64,000 nt of DNA from Trypanosoma brucei gambiense DAL972 (Eukaryota > Euglenozoa > Kinetoplastea > Trypanosomatida > Trypanosomatidae): NCBI RefSeq assembly GCF_000210295.1, contig NC_026742.1:1240001-1304000 (forward strand). The letters run 5' to 3'. Numbering within the stretch: the first letter of the stretch is position 1; the number at the start of each line of letters is the position of its first letter. The notes beneath the pieces are model-generated. The model was not told the origin of the DNA, did no database searches, and worked only from the letters and a program-made list of their open reading frames with translations. Of the stretch, positions 19,982 to 30,400 are shown one piece after another. The translations under genes and the position numbers were made by a program.

Positions 19982-20785
19982 CTACGGTTCCTCATCGGCT
20001 TCCTCACTCTCCTCCGTCTCTTCCTCCTCTTCTGCAGCATCATTCTCTTTTTTCTCCTCTTCTGGTTCACTTTCTTCCTCATCCTCTTCTTCCTCCGTGC
20101 AACTCTTGTCAAGTCCGTCCCTGTTAGTAAGTAACGGATGCATTATGAGTTCCGCTATTGTCGGTCGAGCGTGTGCGTCTTCCTGCAGACACTGCATGAC
20201 AAAGCTCACAACGGAAGAGCTCAACGACGACACCTCCGGTGAGATGATGTCCAACTCTACCAGGTCCTCTGTTTCATACACTTTCCCTGCCGGTGCAACA
20301 AGTTGCAGCAAAACAGCCCCCAGACCCCATATGTCGGCGCTGTAATCAAACGGCGATGCCCGCATTATTTCCGGTGCACAGCAGCGCCACACTTCTTGCC
20401 CTGCATCACTGGAAGGATCAAACAAGTCTATGGTGAGAACTTGCTGTAGCAGAACGATCCGCCCAGATGCACTATGCCGGCGCAACACTTCAGGGCGGAG
20501 GTGCCCATGGACTAATTTACGCATGTGCAGGGCGTGCAGCGCCCGCAGCAGTCCCATTATGACCATACACGCATCTTCCTCCCCCATCGGAAGTTCAAGG
20601 GGCTCTAGAATACCGTCAGTGGGCTCCTCTGCGGTAACAAGTAGATAACGTGGTGAGAGCCGCGCTTCCTTGTACCTAACCATCGAGTCGACTGAAGGCC
20701 ACTGGTTTAGTTGTTCGATTCTCCGCTGCACTACCTTCACCTTCTCAACAAAAATGTCATACTTTTCTATCTTGATGTCCAGCAT
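19982..20785 (-). CDS. protein kinase-like protein, probable pseudokinase with acidic tail
   Basis: A 267-residue protein with an ATG at 20783-20785. Residues about 70-225 follow a kinase C-lobe: an LHALHMRKLVHGHLRPEV helix and loop (84-100), APEIM (137-141), DIWGLGAVLLQL (151-162) and ARPTIAELIMHPLL (206-219). The catalytic loop HRDxxxxN is replaced by HGHLRPEV, so the catalytic Asp is His95 and the metal-binding Asn is Val100. The DFG motif reads DLF (120-122). The 70 residues before this hold no glycine-rich loop or VAIK lysine. Residues 230-267 are almost all Glu and Asp. It is probably catalytically dead and acts as a scaffold; its closest kinase group is unclear. Confidence 0.85.
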   Translation of the reverse strand: MLDIKIEKYDIFVEKVKVVQRRIEQLNQWPSVDSMVRYKEARLSPRYLLVTAEEPTDGILEPLELPMGEEDACMVIMGLLRALHALHMRKLVHGHLRPEVLRRHSASGRIVLLQQVLTIDLFDPSSDAGQEVWRCCAPEIMRASPFDYSADIWGLGAVLLQLVAPAGKVYETEDLVELDIISPEVSSLSSSVVSFVMQCLQEDAHARPTIAELIMHPLLTNRDGLDKSCTEEEEDEEESEPEEEKKENDAAEEEEETEESEEADEEP

Positions 20786-21118
20786 AGGCAGCTACACAAG
20801 TCCTAAACATTCACGTACGTTACTCAAGGACAAGTGTCCACAGGAAGCACCGAGAAAGGGGAAGCATTGACGTGGTCACTTCTCTCACTGTTGAAGCATC
20901 AGAACATTTAAGTTATACGTCGCATTCCGAGTGTCTAATTCGGGTGTGTGTAGCTCACTACGCTTCGATACAGGCTAAAAGGACACGTGTTGTGTCCGCC
21001 TCTGCGCTTACCGGCCCTCTTTTAATAACAATCAAAACACTATAGGAGAATCATCCTCTCGAAAAGGCGTTTAGTCTGGTTATCACTCGTACCCCGTACC
21101 GCACAAAACACTGATTCC
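20786..21118. other. intergenic region
   Basis: A short spacer between the pseudokinase 5' end and the 3' end of the Oxa1-like gene. No feature seen. Confidence 0.6.
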
Positions 21119-22393
21119 TCACGAGCGGACCCTTGTTCCCCCTGCATCCTTCAGTGCACCATCCTTTCCGCTCTTACAACTTTTATCACCAAAGCAGCTG
21201 TTGTCCGGAATGAGATCCTCCTCTCTAAATTCAGCACGATGGTCCTTCCATCCCGGTGCTGCAAAGTTTAGCCCCTTTCCAAATGCCACCCTTTTCTCCG
21301 AGGCCACTGAAGCGGGGGAAGAAATCCTTTTTTTACCGTATCCCATGGCACTTTGTGCACTCCCAAACCACACTGGAGCGACTGGTGGCTGCGGCGGCCG
21401 AGATATGTTTTCCTCCGCCACACTGTCAAAAAGATGACTTACGTAGGGGAACTGGACGGACATGCGGGTGTAAAAACCATCGTCAGTGTAGGAGAACTTG
21501 TTAGTGTCTGCCTTCCCTTCAGTTGGGAAGTTGAAGAAGCTGCGGAATTTGTTTGAACGGAGAAGGATTGGCTGAAGCAATCCAACAAAGCCCATACCTA
21601 GAAAATATAGGCAAACTCCAGAGCGGAACTGTAACGCAACCGGGAGAACACAAAGACACCCAAGTCGGGCACCCCATACAACGTTTGACATCCACCCCGT
21701 CTTCAGTTCTTTACTAATCGATAACTCAAAGTTGGCCAAAGTTAAACCGCAGAATGCCAGCGGTAAAATACCATACGGATCAGGCATTGTCAGCGAGGTG
21801 CACCACAGAAAAGGTGAGGTACCGAACTCCAGGTACGGATTCTCGCAGAGCGACTTCGCTTGAAACATACCAAATAATACAATTGGGGAACCGAGTATTG
21901 ACGACAGACACTGCGCATTTGACGTCTTTTCCTCCGCAAACACACGGCGTCGCTCACCTTTCAGTGCGGTTGCTGCCAACTGGATATCAAGGGATGTGGC
22001 CCCTTCACTGTGGTACACGCGTTGGTACGCCTCATGAGGGGTCTTCAACTTGCAAATTGCTTTTCGCATCCGCTCCGACGCGCGCTCACCATAGAGCGAA
22101 AAGCCCAATGTAGCGACACGGCAAAGGACACCAAGAAGAAGGATGGCCTCCGGGGCCCCTAAATTCAACCCTTCCTGGAAACTGACGAACATGTTTGTGA
22201 TGAATGCAGGTTCTTGTGAAGGTGCGATGCCCACATCTGACACCCCGAACCAGTGGCAGTTCCATATGCGATCCAAATAGTCAAAGTATGTTACCCGTTC
22301 ATTGGACGATACAGTGCACCTGCTGGTGAGGATTGGAGTGCAGAACACCGGCATCGCCCTTTGCACTGTGGAGCTTCGAACCAATTTCCGCAT
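21119..22393 (-). CDS. Oxa1/Cox18/YidC-type mitochondrial inner-membrane insertase
   Basis: The protein has 424 residues from the ATG at 22391-22393; the frame opens four codons earlier at a TTG. The N-terminus (MRKLVRSSTVQRAMPVF) is basic and lacks acidic residues, fitting a mitochondrial presequence. The insertase domain spans about 65-290. It has a first membrane helix at 80-100 (APEAILLLGVLCRVATLGFS), a charged helical hairpin at 105-160, a second helix at 165-180, then the family signature FLWCTSLTMPDPYGILPLAF (195-214), with helices at about 205-225, 240-257 and 260-278. Oxa1/Cox18 proteins insert mitochondrially made and some imported proteins into the inner membrane. The C-terminal 140 residues are hydrophilic. 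Whether it is Oxa1- or Cox18-like is undecided. Confidence 0.85.
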   Translation of the reverse strand: MRKLVRSSTVQRAMPVFCTPILTSRCTVSSNERVTYFDYLDRIWNCHWFGVSDVGIAPSQEPAFITNMFVSFQEGLNLGAPEAILLLGVLCRVATLGFSLYGERASERMRKAICKLKTPHEAYQRVYHSEGATSLDIQLAATALKGERRRVFAEEKTSNAQCLSSILGSPIVLFGMFQAKSLCENPYLEFGTSPFLWCTSLTMPDPYGILPLAFCGLTLANFELSISKELKTGWMSNVVWGARLGCLCVLPVALQFRSGVCLYFLGMGFVGLLQPILLRSNKFRSFFNFPTEGKADTNKFSYTDDGFYTRMSVQFPYVSHLFDSVAEENISRPPQPPVAPVWFGSAQSAMGYGKKRISSPASVASEKRVAFGKGLNFAAPGWKDHRAEFREEDLIPDNSCFGDKSCKSGKDGALKDAGGTRVRS

Positions 22394-22775
22394 GACGGCT
22401 GACAACGCAAGAGCATTGGTGTTTGTTCACGTGGTATATTTACCAGTACATGGCAACCAGTCACGCAACCAATTATGGTGGAACGCATACACGAGGAGAT
22501 AAAAGAAAGACAAATGAAGTATTATGCGCGTGTTTGTTTGTGCATATGTATGTATAAGAGTGACAGTAGATCAGTACCCAGTTGCACCACGGAAAGGCAA
22601 ACCATCTCCCCTCTACAATGCTCATCCTTTGCCACTAATATGTACGTTCGCTTTTATCACATCTCGCTTCTCTTCCTGACGACCCATCCCGTTTTCCATC
22701 CCCCTGGTCTTCATGTCACATCCCTCAAGACACCGTTGAACAATGGTGAAAAAAGGGAAGATGAATAATCGTTGC
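22394..22775. other. intergenic region
   Basis: No gene seen; this is the 5' flank of the Oxa1-like gene and 3' flank of the LAMTOR2-like gene. Confidence 0.6.
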
Positions 22776-23192
22776 TCACTTGTATGCTACGAGTGCTGGG
22801 CGCAAGTGCACATCCAGCCTCCGCTGCACCGCCGCCGTTTTCAATTTGAGGAGACCCATTTCCACTTGATAGCCTACCAGGCACAGAATAGCTTTTCCAC
22901 CCACCGACATGGCACAGAGTTTCTTACTACCGAAATCGATCAAGACTTGCTCCAAAGCTTCAGGTTCCAATTCATTTGTTATCTTGCTCTTTGCCAAATC
23001 ATTTTGGGCGCTTGCACGCCATACGTTTCCTATGGCAGCAATGATCATGGTTCGTTCCCTTGAGTATGAGTATTCTTCGCTGCTTGATGCAGAGGACAAC
23101 AGGACACCTTCTTCATCGAGAAGAAGTGCCGCCAAAATACCACTCCCCACGGCGCCATGCAGACACTCATTAACTACTGCCGCTTCAAGCAT
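22776..23192 (-). CDS. roadblock/LC7-domain protein resembling LAMTOR2 (Ragulator p14)
   Basis: The protein has 138 residues from the ATG at 23190-23192; the frame runs 18 codons further up to a TTG only. The roadblock fold spans almost the whole protein: GSGILAALLLDEEGVLLSSAS (split: 16-25 and 26-36), an IIAAIGNVWRAS helix, then LEQVLIDFGSKKLCAMSVGGKAILCLVG and MGLLKLKTAAVQ with a C-terminal LDVHLRPALV. The order, the LLLDEEG start and the NVW helix match LAMTOR2 better than dynein light chain roadblock. LAMTOR2 sits in the Ragulator complex on late endosomes/lysosomes, where it anchors Rag GTPases and MAPK scaffolds. The sequence alone does not prove that a Ragulator exists here. Confidence 0.72.
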   Translation of the reverse strand: MLEAAVVNECLHGAVGSGILAALLLDEEGVLLSSASSSEEYSYSRERTMIIAAIGNVWRASAQNDLAKSKITNELEPEALEQVLIDFGSKKLCAMSVGGKAILCLVGYQVEMGLLKLKTAAVQRRLDVHLRPALVAYK

Positions 23193-24406
23193 AGCTGTTT
23201 CTCCGGCTTTCCGAGATATTGATAATGAATTGCAGCCCACAAGCAACTATATGCGTTGTACGCTTTCGTGTATCCTTTGGTGTATGTGTGTGCCCACGAT
23301 AATTGTGTTCGACTCCTTGCACGGCCCTCTGGAATTAAAATTAAGGAGAGGGGAAAGACAGCTGAGCCTCCTGTCTCAAAAAATAAATTGACCGACAGTG
23401 TGTGTGTGTGCGTGTGAGAAACAGCAAATGTCGCGTGCAGGTCAAGTTAGTGGTGCCAAAACCGTATAAGAAGTAATACGCTATACGCAAACGAACGAAT
23501 GAACGAACTGAGCTACAAAGAATAGGGAGGGAGCGATGGCAATGCCACCGAGCTTACTCTTCTCTTTCGTCCCCCTGGTCCTACGCGCGTGTATTACTTA
23601 TGTTTTCCTTTTCGTCCCGCCAGTCGCCCCCTCACAAAATAAAAATCCTTCGGGACCATCACCCGGTAACAAATAACCTGTGCCCCTCCTGCAATATTGA
23701 GTGCAGCTCTCACACGGACCCCACATGTCTTAACCACACGCCCACAGATATCTTCTTAACCGACCAAACGCTGCACTAATGGTGCGAAGTTGCGAAGAAA
23801 ACAAAGAGAAAAGGGAAAACAAATGCCATCCAACACGTGACCAATGATCTCAATGGGTTTTACTTGTTTCCAATAGGGAAGCTACCTCCAACCCTCTCCT
23901 TGAAGACAATGGTCTAGGCAATCAAAAGGAAGACACAAGCAACGCAATCAGATGTGTAGAAGCACCCTGTATAAATGCAGCTGCGGGTCTAGCTCATTTT
24001 CAGAGCCTATCCGTACTGTCACGAATAACTGTTGTCGAGTTTCTCTTTTCCCCTCATTGCCGTACATACACACTGAGGCCTTTGTTTTTTGTTTGCCCTT
24101 ATGTGCACCACTCGATGGCTACATCAATACGGTTTTAGCCAAGAGTCGAATAGTTTATTCACAACAACCTGAATGAATAAAATAATAATAATAATGAGCC
24201 TACTGTATTGTATTTGGGGTGGCACCACATCCCGCTTGCATACTGCGTTCCTTTAGTTGCTTGGTCGTCCTGTTCTGTTCCTCATGCTAGTCGATCTTGC
24301 GGCTGTTTTATCTCTGCACGCCTTGTCGTCACACCAAGTCATGTAGCCAGACTGAAGCGCTCCATGACTGAACCAAACTGAGGATGGGATGTGACACTCA
24401 CATCCT
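23193..24406. other. intergenic region
   Basis: It contains the LAMTOR2-like splice signal, a (GT)n microsatellite at 23398-23412 and an (AAT)n run at 24179-24195. The small plus-strand ORF at 23952-24176 has no recognised domain and lies antisense to transcription. No gene seen. Confidence 0.65.
23329..23375 (-). promoter_or_regulatory. spliced-leader acceptor of the LAMTOR2-like gene
   Basis: On the transcribed strand a C/T-rich tract (complement of about 23334-23362) ends in ATTCCAG, with its AG at 23329-23330. This gives a 5' UTR of about 136 bases. Confidence 0.55.
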
Positions 24407-25273
24407 TCAGTTCTTGAAAAATACAACTGGTTCTTCTAAAGCTGCCACGCACTTGAACGGCAAGTCGTGGGCAAAGTCTTGAGGCACATAGCGGGACGGC
24501 GGCGGCATGCTTCTGTCGAGCAAATCGAAAGTCGCGAGGAATGAAGCGACCAATGACCCGTTGAACAAACGGAACGTTTTATCAGGTTCGACGAAGGTAG
24601 CCAAATGCTGCTTCATCACCTCCATCTCCTTCAGTTTTTCCTTTTGCCCATTTATGGCGGAGTTTGACGCACCGCTTTTAATCATCTGGTAGATCTTACA
24701 CCTCTGGCGGCACATATCCACCACACATTCATAGTGTTTGTGCTCCCGATTGTACCGCATACTTGCCGAGAACAAATACCACGGATGGGGTTCGAGTTTC
24801 TGAACCTCCTCCGCGAAGACAGATGCAACCGCTGCATTGGGCTTGCGTCCAGCATCCGCATCGGCTACAACGAGCCTCCTAAGCGCAATACCACGCGGCA
24901 TTCGATCTTTGATAAACTCTTCCAAGCTCAACACATGAGCTCCCGTGAAATCACTGAAGAAAACATGGGGGACTCCCTCCTTTACCCAAATGACCCCAAC
25001 ATCATCCCACGAAGACTTCAGCAGAACCTTCGACAGAACACTGTACAGTTTGTGACCCCAAGTAGGCAGCGTGTACCACCGATTACAGATTGCGATAACA
25101 TCACCTGTTCGGAACGCACCCGGTGGTAGCTCTGTCACTTCCCACGTCGCACGATAGTACATGTCCCTTCCCTCAGCAACAATTAATATTGATATGGGAA
25201 GCGCCTGCAACACCGCCTTGAGATGGACATGTAGTTTCTGCCGCCGCGATAACTTTGGGCCAATGCTCGCCAT
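24407..25273 (-). CDS. permuted NlpC/P60-like protein, probably catalytically inactive
   Basis: The protein has 288 residues from the ATG at 25271-25273. The frame is open for 27 more codons to an ATG at 25352-25354. However, a pyrimidine tract and TTTGTAG lie between the two, so the inner start is preferred. Residues 56-66 (TGDVIAICNRW) and 87-96 (SSWDDVGVIW) resemble the GDIV...SHVGI strands of circularly permuted NlpC/P60 (YiiX-type) proteins. Residues 238-268, from NGSLVASFLATFDLL to YVPQDFA, resemble the CSELVA...L...TPGDLA segment that carries the catalytic Cys. The expected His is Asp (DDVG) and the expected Cys is Gly239. The middle (150-230) is helical. The fold call is motif-level; an active site is not supported and the function is unknown. 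Confidence 0.6.
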   Translation of the reverse strand: MASIGPKLSRRQKLHVHLKAVLQALPISILIVAEGRDMYYRATWEVTELPPGAFRTGDVIAICNRWYTLPTWGHKLYSVLSKVLLKSSWDDVGVIWVKEGVPHVFFSDFTGAHVLSLEEFIKDRMPRGIALRRLVVADADAGRKPNAAVASVFAEEVQKLEPHPWYLFSASMRYNREHKHYECVVDMCRQRCKIYQMIKSGASNSAINGQKEKLKEMEVMKQHLATFVEPDKTFRLFNGSLVASFLATFDLLDRSMPPPSRYVPQDFAHDLPFKCVAALEEPVVFFKN

Positions 25274-25301
25274 AAGAGTAGCGCGGCGAACGCACAGGGC
25301 C

Positions 25302-25352
25302 CTACAAATGTTGGGGATAGGGACAGAAGTAAAGCAAGAGAGAAAGATAAGC
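25302..25352 (-). promoter_or_regulatory. spliced-leader acceptor deciding the P60-like start
   Basis: On the transcribed strand a long C/T tract (complement of about 25308-25350) is followed by TTTGTAG, whose AG is at 25302-25303. The inner ATG lies 28 bases further down and the outer ATG lies upstream of the tract. Confidence 0.6.
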
Positions 25353-25496
25353 ATTTCTTTGAGTGAAAAGGCAAGAGTACCAGACAGATTAATGGCGATG
25401 TTGCTCCTGATTCCAGTCCATCAGCTTTCGATGAATAAAAAATTTAAAGAATGGTAAGAGTACGGCAAAGTGTAGACGTGCATTTGTGCATACTGC

Positions 25497-26567
25497 CTAC
25501 TTGCCACTCTCCGACAACCCGTATGTGACCAACGCCTCGCCCGCCTTAACGATATCCCCTGGTTTAACCGCTACTGACGCAGTTTTTGGAATGTCCAAAA
25601 CCAGCACGACGGAGGAACCCCAGTAAAAGGTAGAGAGGAGGTCCCCTTTTTTTGATGTGGCCGCCCTGCTATAACACCTGTGTACAGCGTATTCCGGGGG
25701 AGCTAAAAAATTTGTTTTGATGCGTTGATCCAAATGCAGTACGATACGCCCAGTTAGTGTACCGCCCACAAGGGCCAACCCCATGTTCCCACTGGCACTG
25801 TGCTCGTCAGTCCAACTTCCAAGGAGAACCACCCGCTCGTTTAATGGAAGGACAGAGGGAATCCAGTGATATCCCGCCGGTGTGTGCGGTAGTAAAGCAC
25901 CGGGTATATACACGACTTCCTTACAAGTAAACAAACACGGCGTTACCACATGATGATAATCTTGGGTTCGCAGATGTAAAGCAACAGCAATCCGCCGATT
26001 CCCCTCTGCCACGGTTCCCAGCGGGCTATGGAAAAGCCGTCTTACGCTATATGTTACTCCCTTAACCTGCAGCAACTGATCGTCTACCACATCCTCCTGG
26101 ACTGAGAGCACAACACCATCGGAAGGCATAACAACAGGTGACGTGGCAACTCGTCGCTCGCCATCTTCCCACCTACGAACGAAGAATTCTTGCAGTGTTT
26201 TATATTCCCGTTCTTTTCCCCGCGGCGCATCCATACCGTACCACCAAATGATTGCCGCAATAACTGCACGATGGAAAGAAGACGGCAAACATTCATTCTC
26301 ACTTATCCTTCCGCAGATGTGCGAAATATAGTTGAAGGGGAAAAGCATTAGCATCTCCAACATTCCAACAGAACACAAGCGAGTTCCCCCCTCGGGGTGA
26401 CGTGTTGCCTCCCATGCGGCAAGTTGGTACCGCCCACCGACGTAAACTGCGCCACCAATGATCGCACCACCAAAGAGGTAGTGATACAACCAGCGCCGCA
26501 TCGGGTTTGTGAAGGGTCTCGTTGTGTCATTCTTGTAGAACCGCAGTTGTCGTGTGAGCGAAGCCAT
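25497..26567 (-). CDS. PSD: phosphatidylserine decarboxylase proenzyme, mitochondrial
   Basis: A 356-residue protein with an ATG at 26565-26567. It converts phosphatidylserine to phosphatidylethanolamine, normally in the inner mitochondrial membrane. A basic N-terminus (1-28) precedes a membrane segment at about 30-50. The decarboxylase domain runs from about 75 (LFPFNYISHICGR) to the end, including VMPSDGVVLSV, VKGVTYSVRRL, HLRTQDYHHVVTP and LALVGGTLTGRI. The self-cleavage motif, LGST in many members, reads W316-G317-S318-S319. Cleavage after Gly317 would turn Ser318 into the pyruvoyl cofactor and leave a 39-residue alpha chain. GSS variants of this motif are known in active enzymes, so activity is expected. 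Confidence 0.95.
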   Translation of the reverse strand: MASLTRQLRFYKNDTTRPFTNPMRRWLYHYLFGGAIIGGAVYVGGRYQLAAWEATRHPEGGTRLCSVGMLEMLMLFPFNYISHICGRISENECLPSSFHRAVIAAIIWWYGMDAPRGKEREYKTLQEFFVRRWEDGERRVATSPVVMPSDGVVLSVQEDVVDDQLLQVKGVTYSVRRLFHSPLGTVAEGNRRIAVALHLRTQDYHHVVTPCLFTCKEVVYIPGALLPHTPAGYHWIPSVLPLNERVVLLGSWTDEHSASGNMGLALVGGTLTGRIVLHLDQRIKTNFLAPPEYAVHRCYSRAATSKKGDLLSTFYWGSSVVLVLDIPKTASVAVKPGDIVKAGEALVTYGLSESGK

Positions 26568-27483
26568 GAAAGAATCAGTCCCTTTTTTGTTTTAGTTGCT
26601 TTCTTCCAGCGGGTCCTTTAGTATTTAACAAGGTGTGGGAGATTCCCCTCACTCCTCACCCAAGTTTTCTCGTTAGACCACCGCTGGGTGCTCTACCATC
26701 GGGGGAAAAAAAAAGTTAAAGAAAGAGATACTGGCGGACGCACATTACGTATTTATGTTTAGGCGTATGACAGCTCGTCGGAATATATATGAGAATATGA
26801 AAATATAAGATCAAATGAAAGCAGAAACTTACTCCACCAGGAGTATCTGAAATGTGAAGTCCCTGGTCAGTTGGAGGCGCTGTATCGGCCCAAATTTGCA
26901 AAACAAAAATCAAACAGTAACTTGAAGGTACGCCGAATAGCAAAGGAATAAGATGCACCAACAAATAATTTAAAAAAAGGATTTCACCGATAACCAGCTC
27001 ATTATGTTAGAAAAGGTAAACATAACCATAACACTAAACGAGATAATCATCTCAACAACCCCTTTCTTCGCTTAAGTTTGTCCGTAGATCATTACCCTTT
27101 AACGTGGCTGATTTTGTAGTTAATTACATTTATTTACAATTATTTTTCCTCTTTTTAAAATATTCATTTATGAGTTATATCAATATTTCCCCCGTCCCCT
27201 CCTAACGGTCACCTTCCTCTTTCCTTAACGGGCGTCGCCGTTGCCATCAGGGAAGTGACACCTTAGTTACCGGGGAAATGGGGTTCCATCAGCAGCACAG
27301 CCGTGAGCCAACAGAAGGTCAAATTGAAAAAAGAAAAGCTAAAAACAGAGATATAGCAGCTTGGTAGACAAGCAGGGGATCCCCAAACCCTAAATTAATA
27401 ACGAGACAAACAGAAATGCGTGACTATCAACAGTGCGTGTGAATAACAAAATTGGGAGTAACGGGCACAGGCGAACTCCCGTG
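26568..27483. other. intergenic region
   Basis: AT-rich, no gene seen. An A-rich run lies at 26704-26715 and an AT-rich block spans about 26990-27200. Confidence 0.65.
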
Positions 27484-30400
27484 TTACTCACCGTCACGAG
27501 CGAGCAGCCGCTTGACAACGTAGCTAGTGATTGGCCAGAGTCGCTGCTGGTCTGCCTCACAAAGACTTGAAAAGCCTCGTATTGTCCCCGCGCAATATGA
27601 TGAACCGCACAGGCAAACAAAAGGGCTGTTCATTACCCACTCTGTAGTACAATAGTTGAATGTAACCATTTCCCCTTTCGAAATTTCCCTCAGTGTCACA
27701 AACCGAAGTCTGGCCTTCTGTTCATTTACCTCAACTTGCACATTCGGGTCACAGTGGTGAGCGATGCACTCCGCACCCTCACCAAAGAGAAGGTGCCTAC
27801 TCTCACCCACACAAATGGTGTACATTGTGGGAAACGGGACAACAAATCCAGACACATCAAAAAGGACGACCCCCTTCTTGATGAATGTGCTTGCATAGGC
27901 CGTCTGGCCCATGTCTCCGTTCTGACGGATTTCAATTAGGGGTGATGTTGACTTAACAGTCCAGCCATCGCGCATGGCCTGCGCCCGCACGGGAGGTTCA
28001 CACAAATAAAGGTTTTGTTGCTTAGTGTCCTCTTCCATATGACAGAATCCGAGGCAATGCTGAGAGTACGCTCGAGGAAATAGTGGTTTCATATCATATA
28101 CGAAGTAATTCATATTAACCGTTAATAGTTCACCCGCTTCAATGCTGCGCAGCGCTAGGAAGCGGCCTTCCACCAGCACGGTGTTCCCTTCCTCCTTATG
28201 TTGAATGATGTACCCATTTTCACCAACTGCAACCTGTACTGGTTGAATGTCAATGTTCGTGCACTCCAATAGCACCGTTTTGCGCGCGACAGGGCTCACC
28301 GCGTATAACATTCTTGACTGATTGACATCCAGGACGGGTGGTAGTCTTACAGACGCAGTTAAGCCGGCCAGTCGACGCATTGCAGGCGTAATGTACCTTT
28401 GAAGCATGGACCGCTGCGCGCTTGAAAGGAATTTGAACCCACGAATATTGTGCAAGCAGCTGGAACTATTACACTTACATTGGAACGGGCTGTGCAGCTC
28501 CCATTCTGTCGTCACGAAGTTTGCCGTTACGACCTCCCCGACGGCGATGTCTCTTATGGTTTCAAACTCTATCGCCTCATTTAAAGCATCCACGTGTATA
28601 CAAGTGTTTGGATCGCAACTGTGGGACACGAACTGCGCACCGCCAGAGGGAAGGAGGTGTCTGCGTTCCCCCAGTTGCAACGTGAGAGGCGTTGGGAATG
28701 GCAAAGAACGTCCCTTTGTGGCGAGCAAGCGAGTGCCGGCCGCAACGCGAGTTTTGGCAATAACCTCCAAGCCGGCAGTGCAGCTGCGGAGTCCAATCAG
28801 CTGAGAGTCAGAGCGACTTGTGAAACCATCCCGTATTGCAGCAGCGCGCACGTCGGGCTGCGCGAAAACGATTAGTGCCTCCTTATCTTGCTCATCCAAC
28901 CATTTGAAACCTCGAACCTTGTGCGGCTGAGCAAAGCGGCAACACTTGCACTCGATCTCTTCTGGAAGCGAGTAGCTCAGGCAATTAAGGTTAACGTTTA
29001 GTTCATCACCGGCAGAAACAGTACGTAGTAGTACGACCCTCTTCTCAATGAGCGCCGCGGTTGGAGAGCAGTGGTGCTTGAGGCGAACTCCATCAATGTA
29101 AACGAAGTTGTCTAAAACTTCCACTGCTGAGTATTCGATGACGACTGTCCCTGCCACCATTTCGGTTGCCACATGTACCGTCCCCTCGTCGCATACCATA
29201 AGCCTTTTGGAAGCAATCTGTATCCAGGCACCTTTTGGGTTACTTTGAGTGTCCGCCACAAGGGACTTGATTGCTGTGGATGTCACGTTCCACAGCTTCT
29301 GACGCGCGTCATTGCCAAGGTGTTTAAACCCCCCTATCCATCCGTAACATTTTTGCGATCCGCAGACACACATGAAAGGGTACTGCATATCCCATTCCGT
29401 CGTGAGGTAGTTAAATGATATGACCTCACCTTTCCGAATATCTCGCAATGCAATGCACTCGATTGTCCTCGCAGTGTTGTCTGTAAGAACGCGTGTGTTT
29501 GGGTCGCAGCTGTGCGCAAGACACTGCACTCCGCCACCAAAAAGAAGATGCCGCCTGTTGCTTAGAAGAATGGTATGCATAGTGGGAAAGGGTAAGGTAA
29601 GGCCATTCACGCGAAAGAATCGGGTTCCCTTTTTAATGTCAGACTTTGCGAATGTCGACTGCCCCATTTGCACATCCGCCTTCACTTCCACAAGTGGGGA
29701 AGAACTTTTAACGAGGAAACCATCCAAAACAGCGGCCTCTCGAACATGTGGGCTCGCACAAATCAGCTCAGCATTCTTCATCTCGTCAGTGAGGCCTTTG
29801 AAGCCGCTCACTTCTCCAACGCAGTGTTCTCCTTTGCAGTTGCACTTAAATGGCGTAGTAGTGTAGCAAAGGTGGTTGATGTTGATTGTTACAGCTTCAC
29901 CACGCAGCGAAGCTCGGCGAAGAACAACACTTCGCCCCAGCAAAACAGCGTTGGCAAAGCACGAGTGCTTGACGCGTATATCATCCAGTGCAACCTCATC
30001 ACCAATTACCTGAACGTCTGTGACGTTGAAGAGCTTAACCCCAGACGTCGTGTCACACATTAACCGAAGCTCCCCCGATGTCTCGTGAATAGAGATAAGC
30101 GAGTCATCAAGGGATGCCAACACACCACGGCGTTGGCGCGAAAACATAGACTTCACTCCCCTTGCTGCGTGCGGCCACAAACGTAGTTGGGCCCTTGCGT
30201 CAAGATACCGAAAACCTCTGATAAGGCCATAGCAGTTAGCAGTACCACAGATGCACCTGAAGGAGGATGCTAACTCCCATTCAGTAGTGAGGTAGTCGTA
30301 AGTTAACATCTCGTCCAGTTTAATATCACGCAGCGACAGGCAGTATCCGCTCTTTGTGGACCTGTCCATAACAACACGCAGGTTAGGTTCACAACTATGT

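Noticed and set aside
25497..26567. PSD motif WGSS instead of LGST as a sign of inactivity
   Set aside because: GSS variants occur in active decarboxylases and the pyruvoyl Ser is retained.
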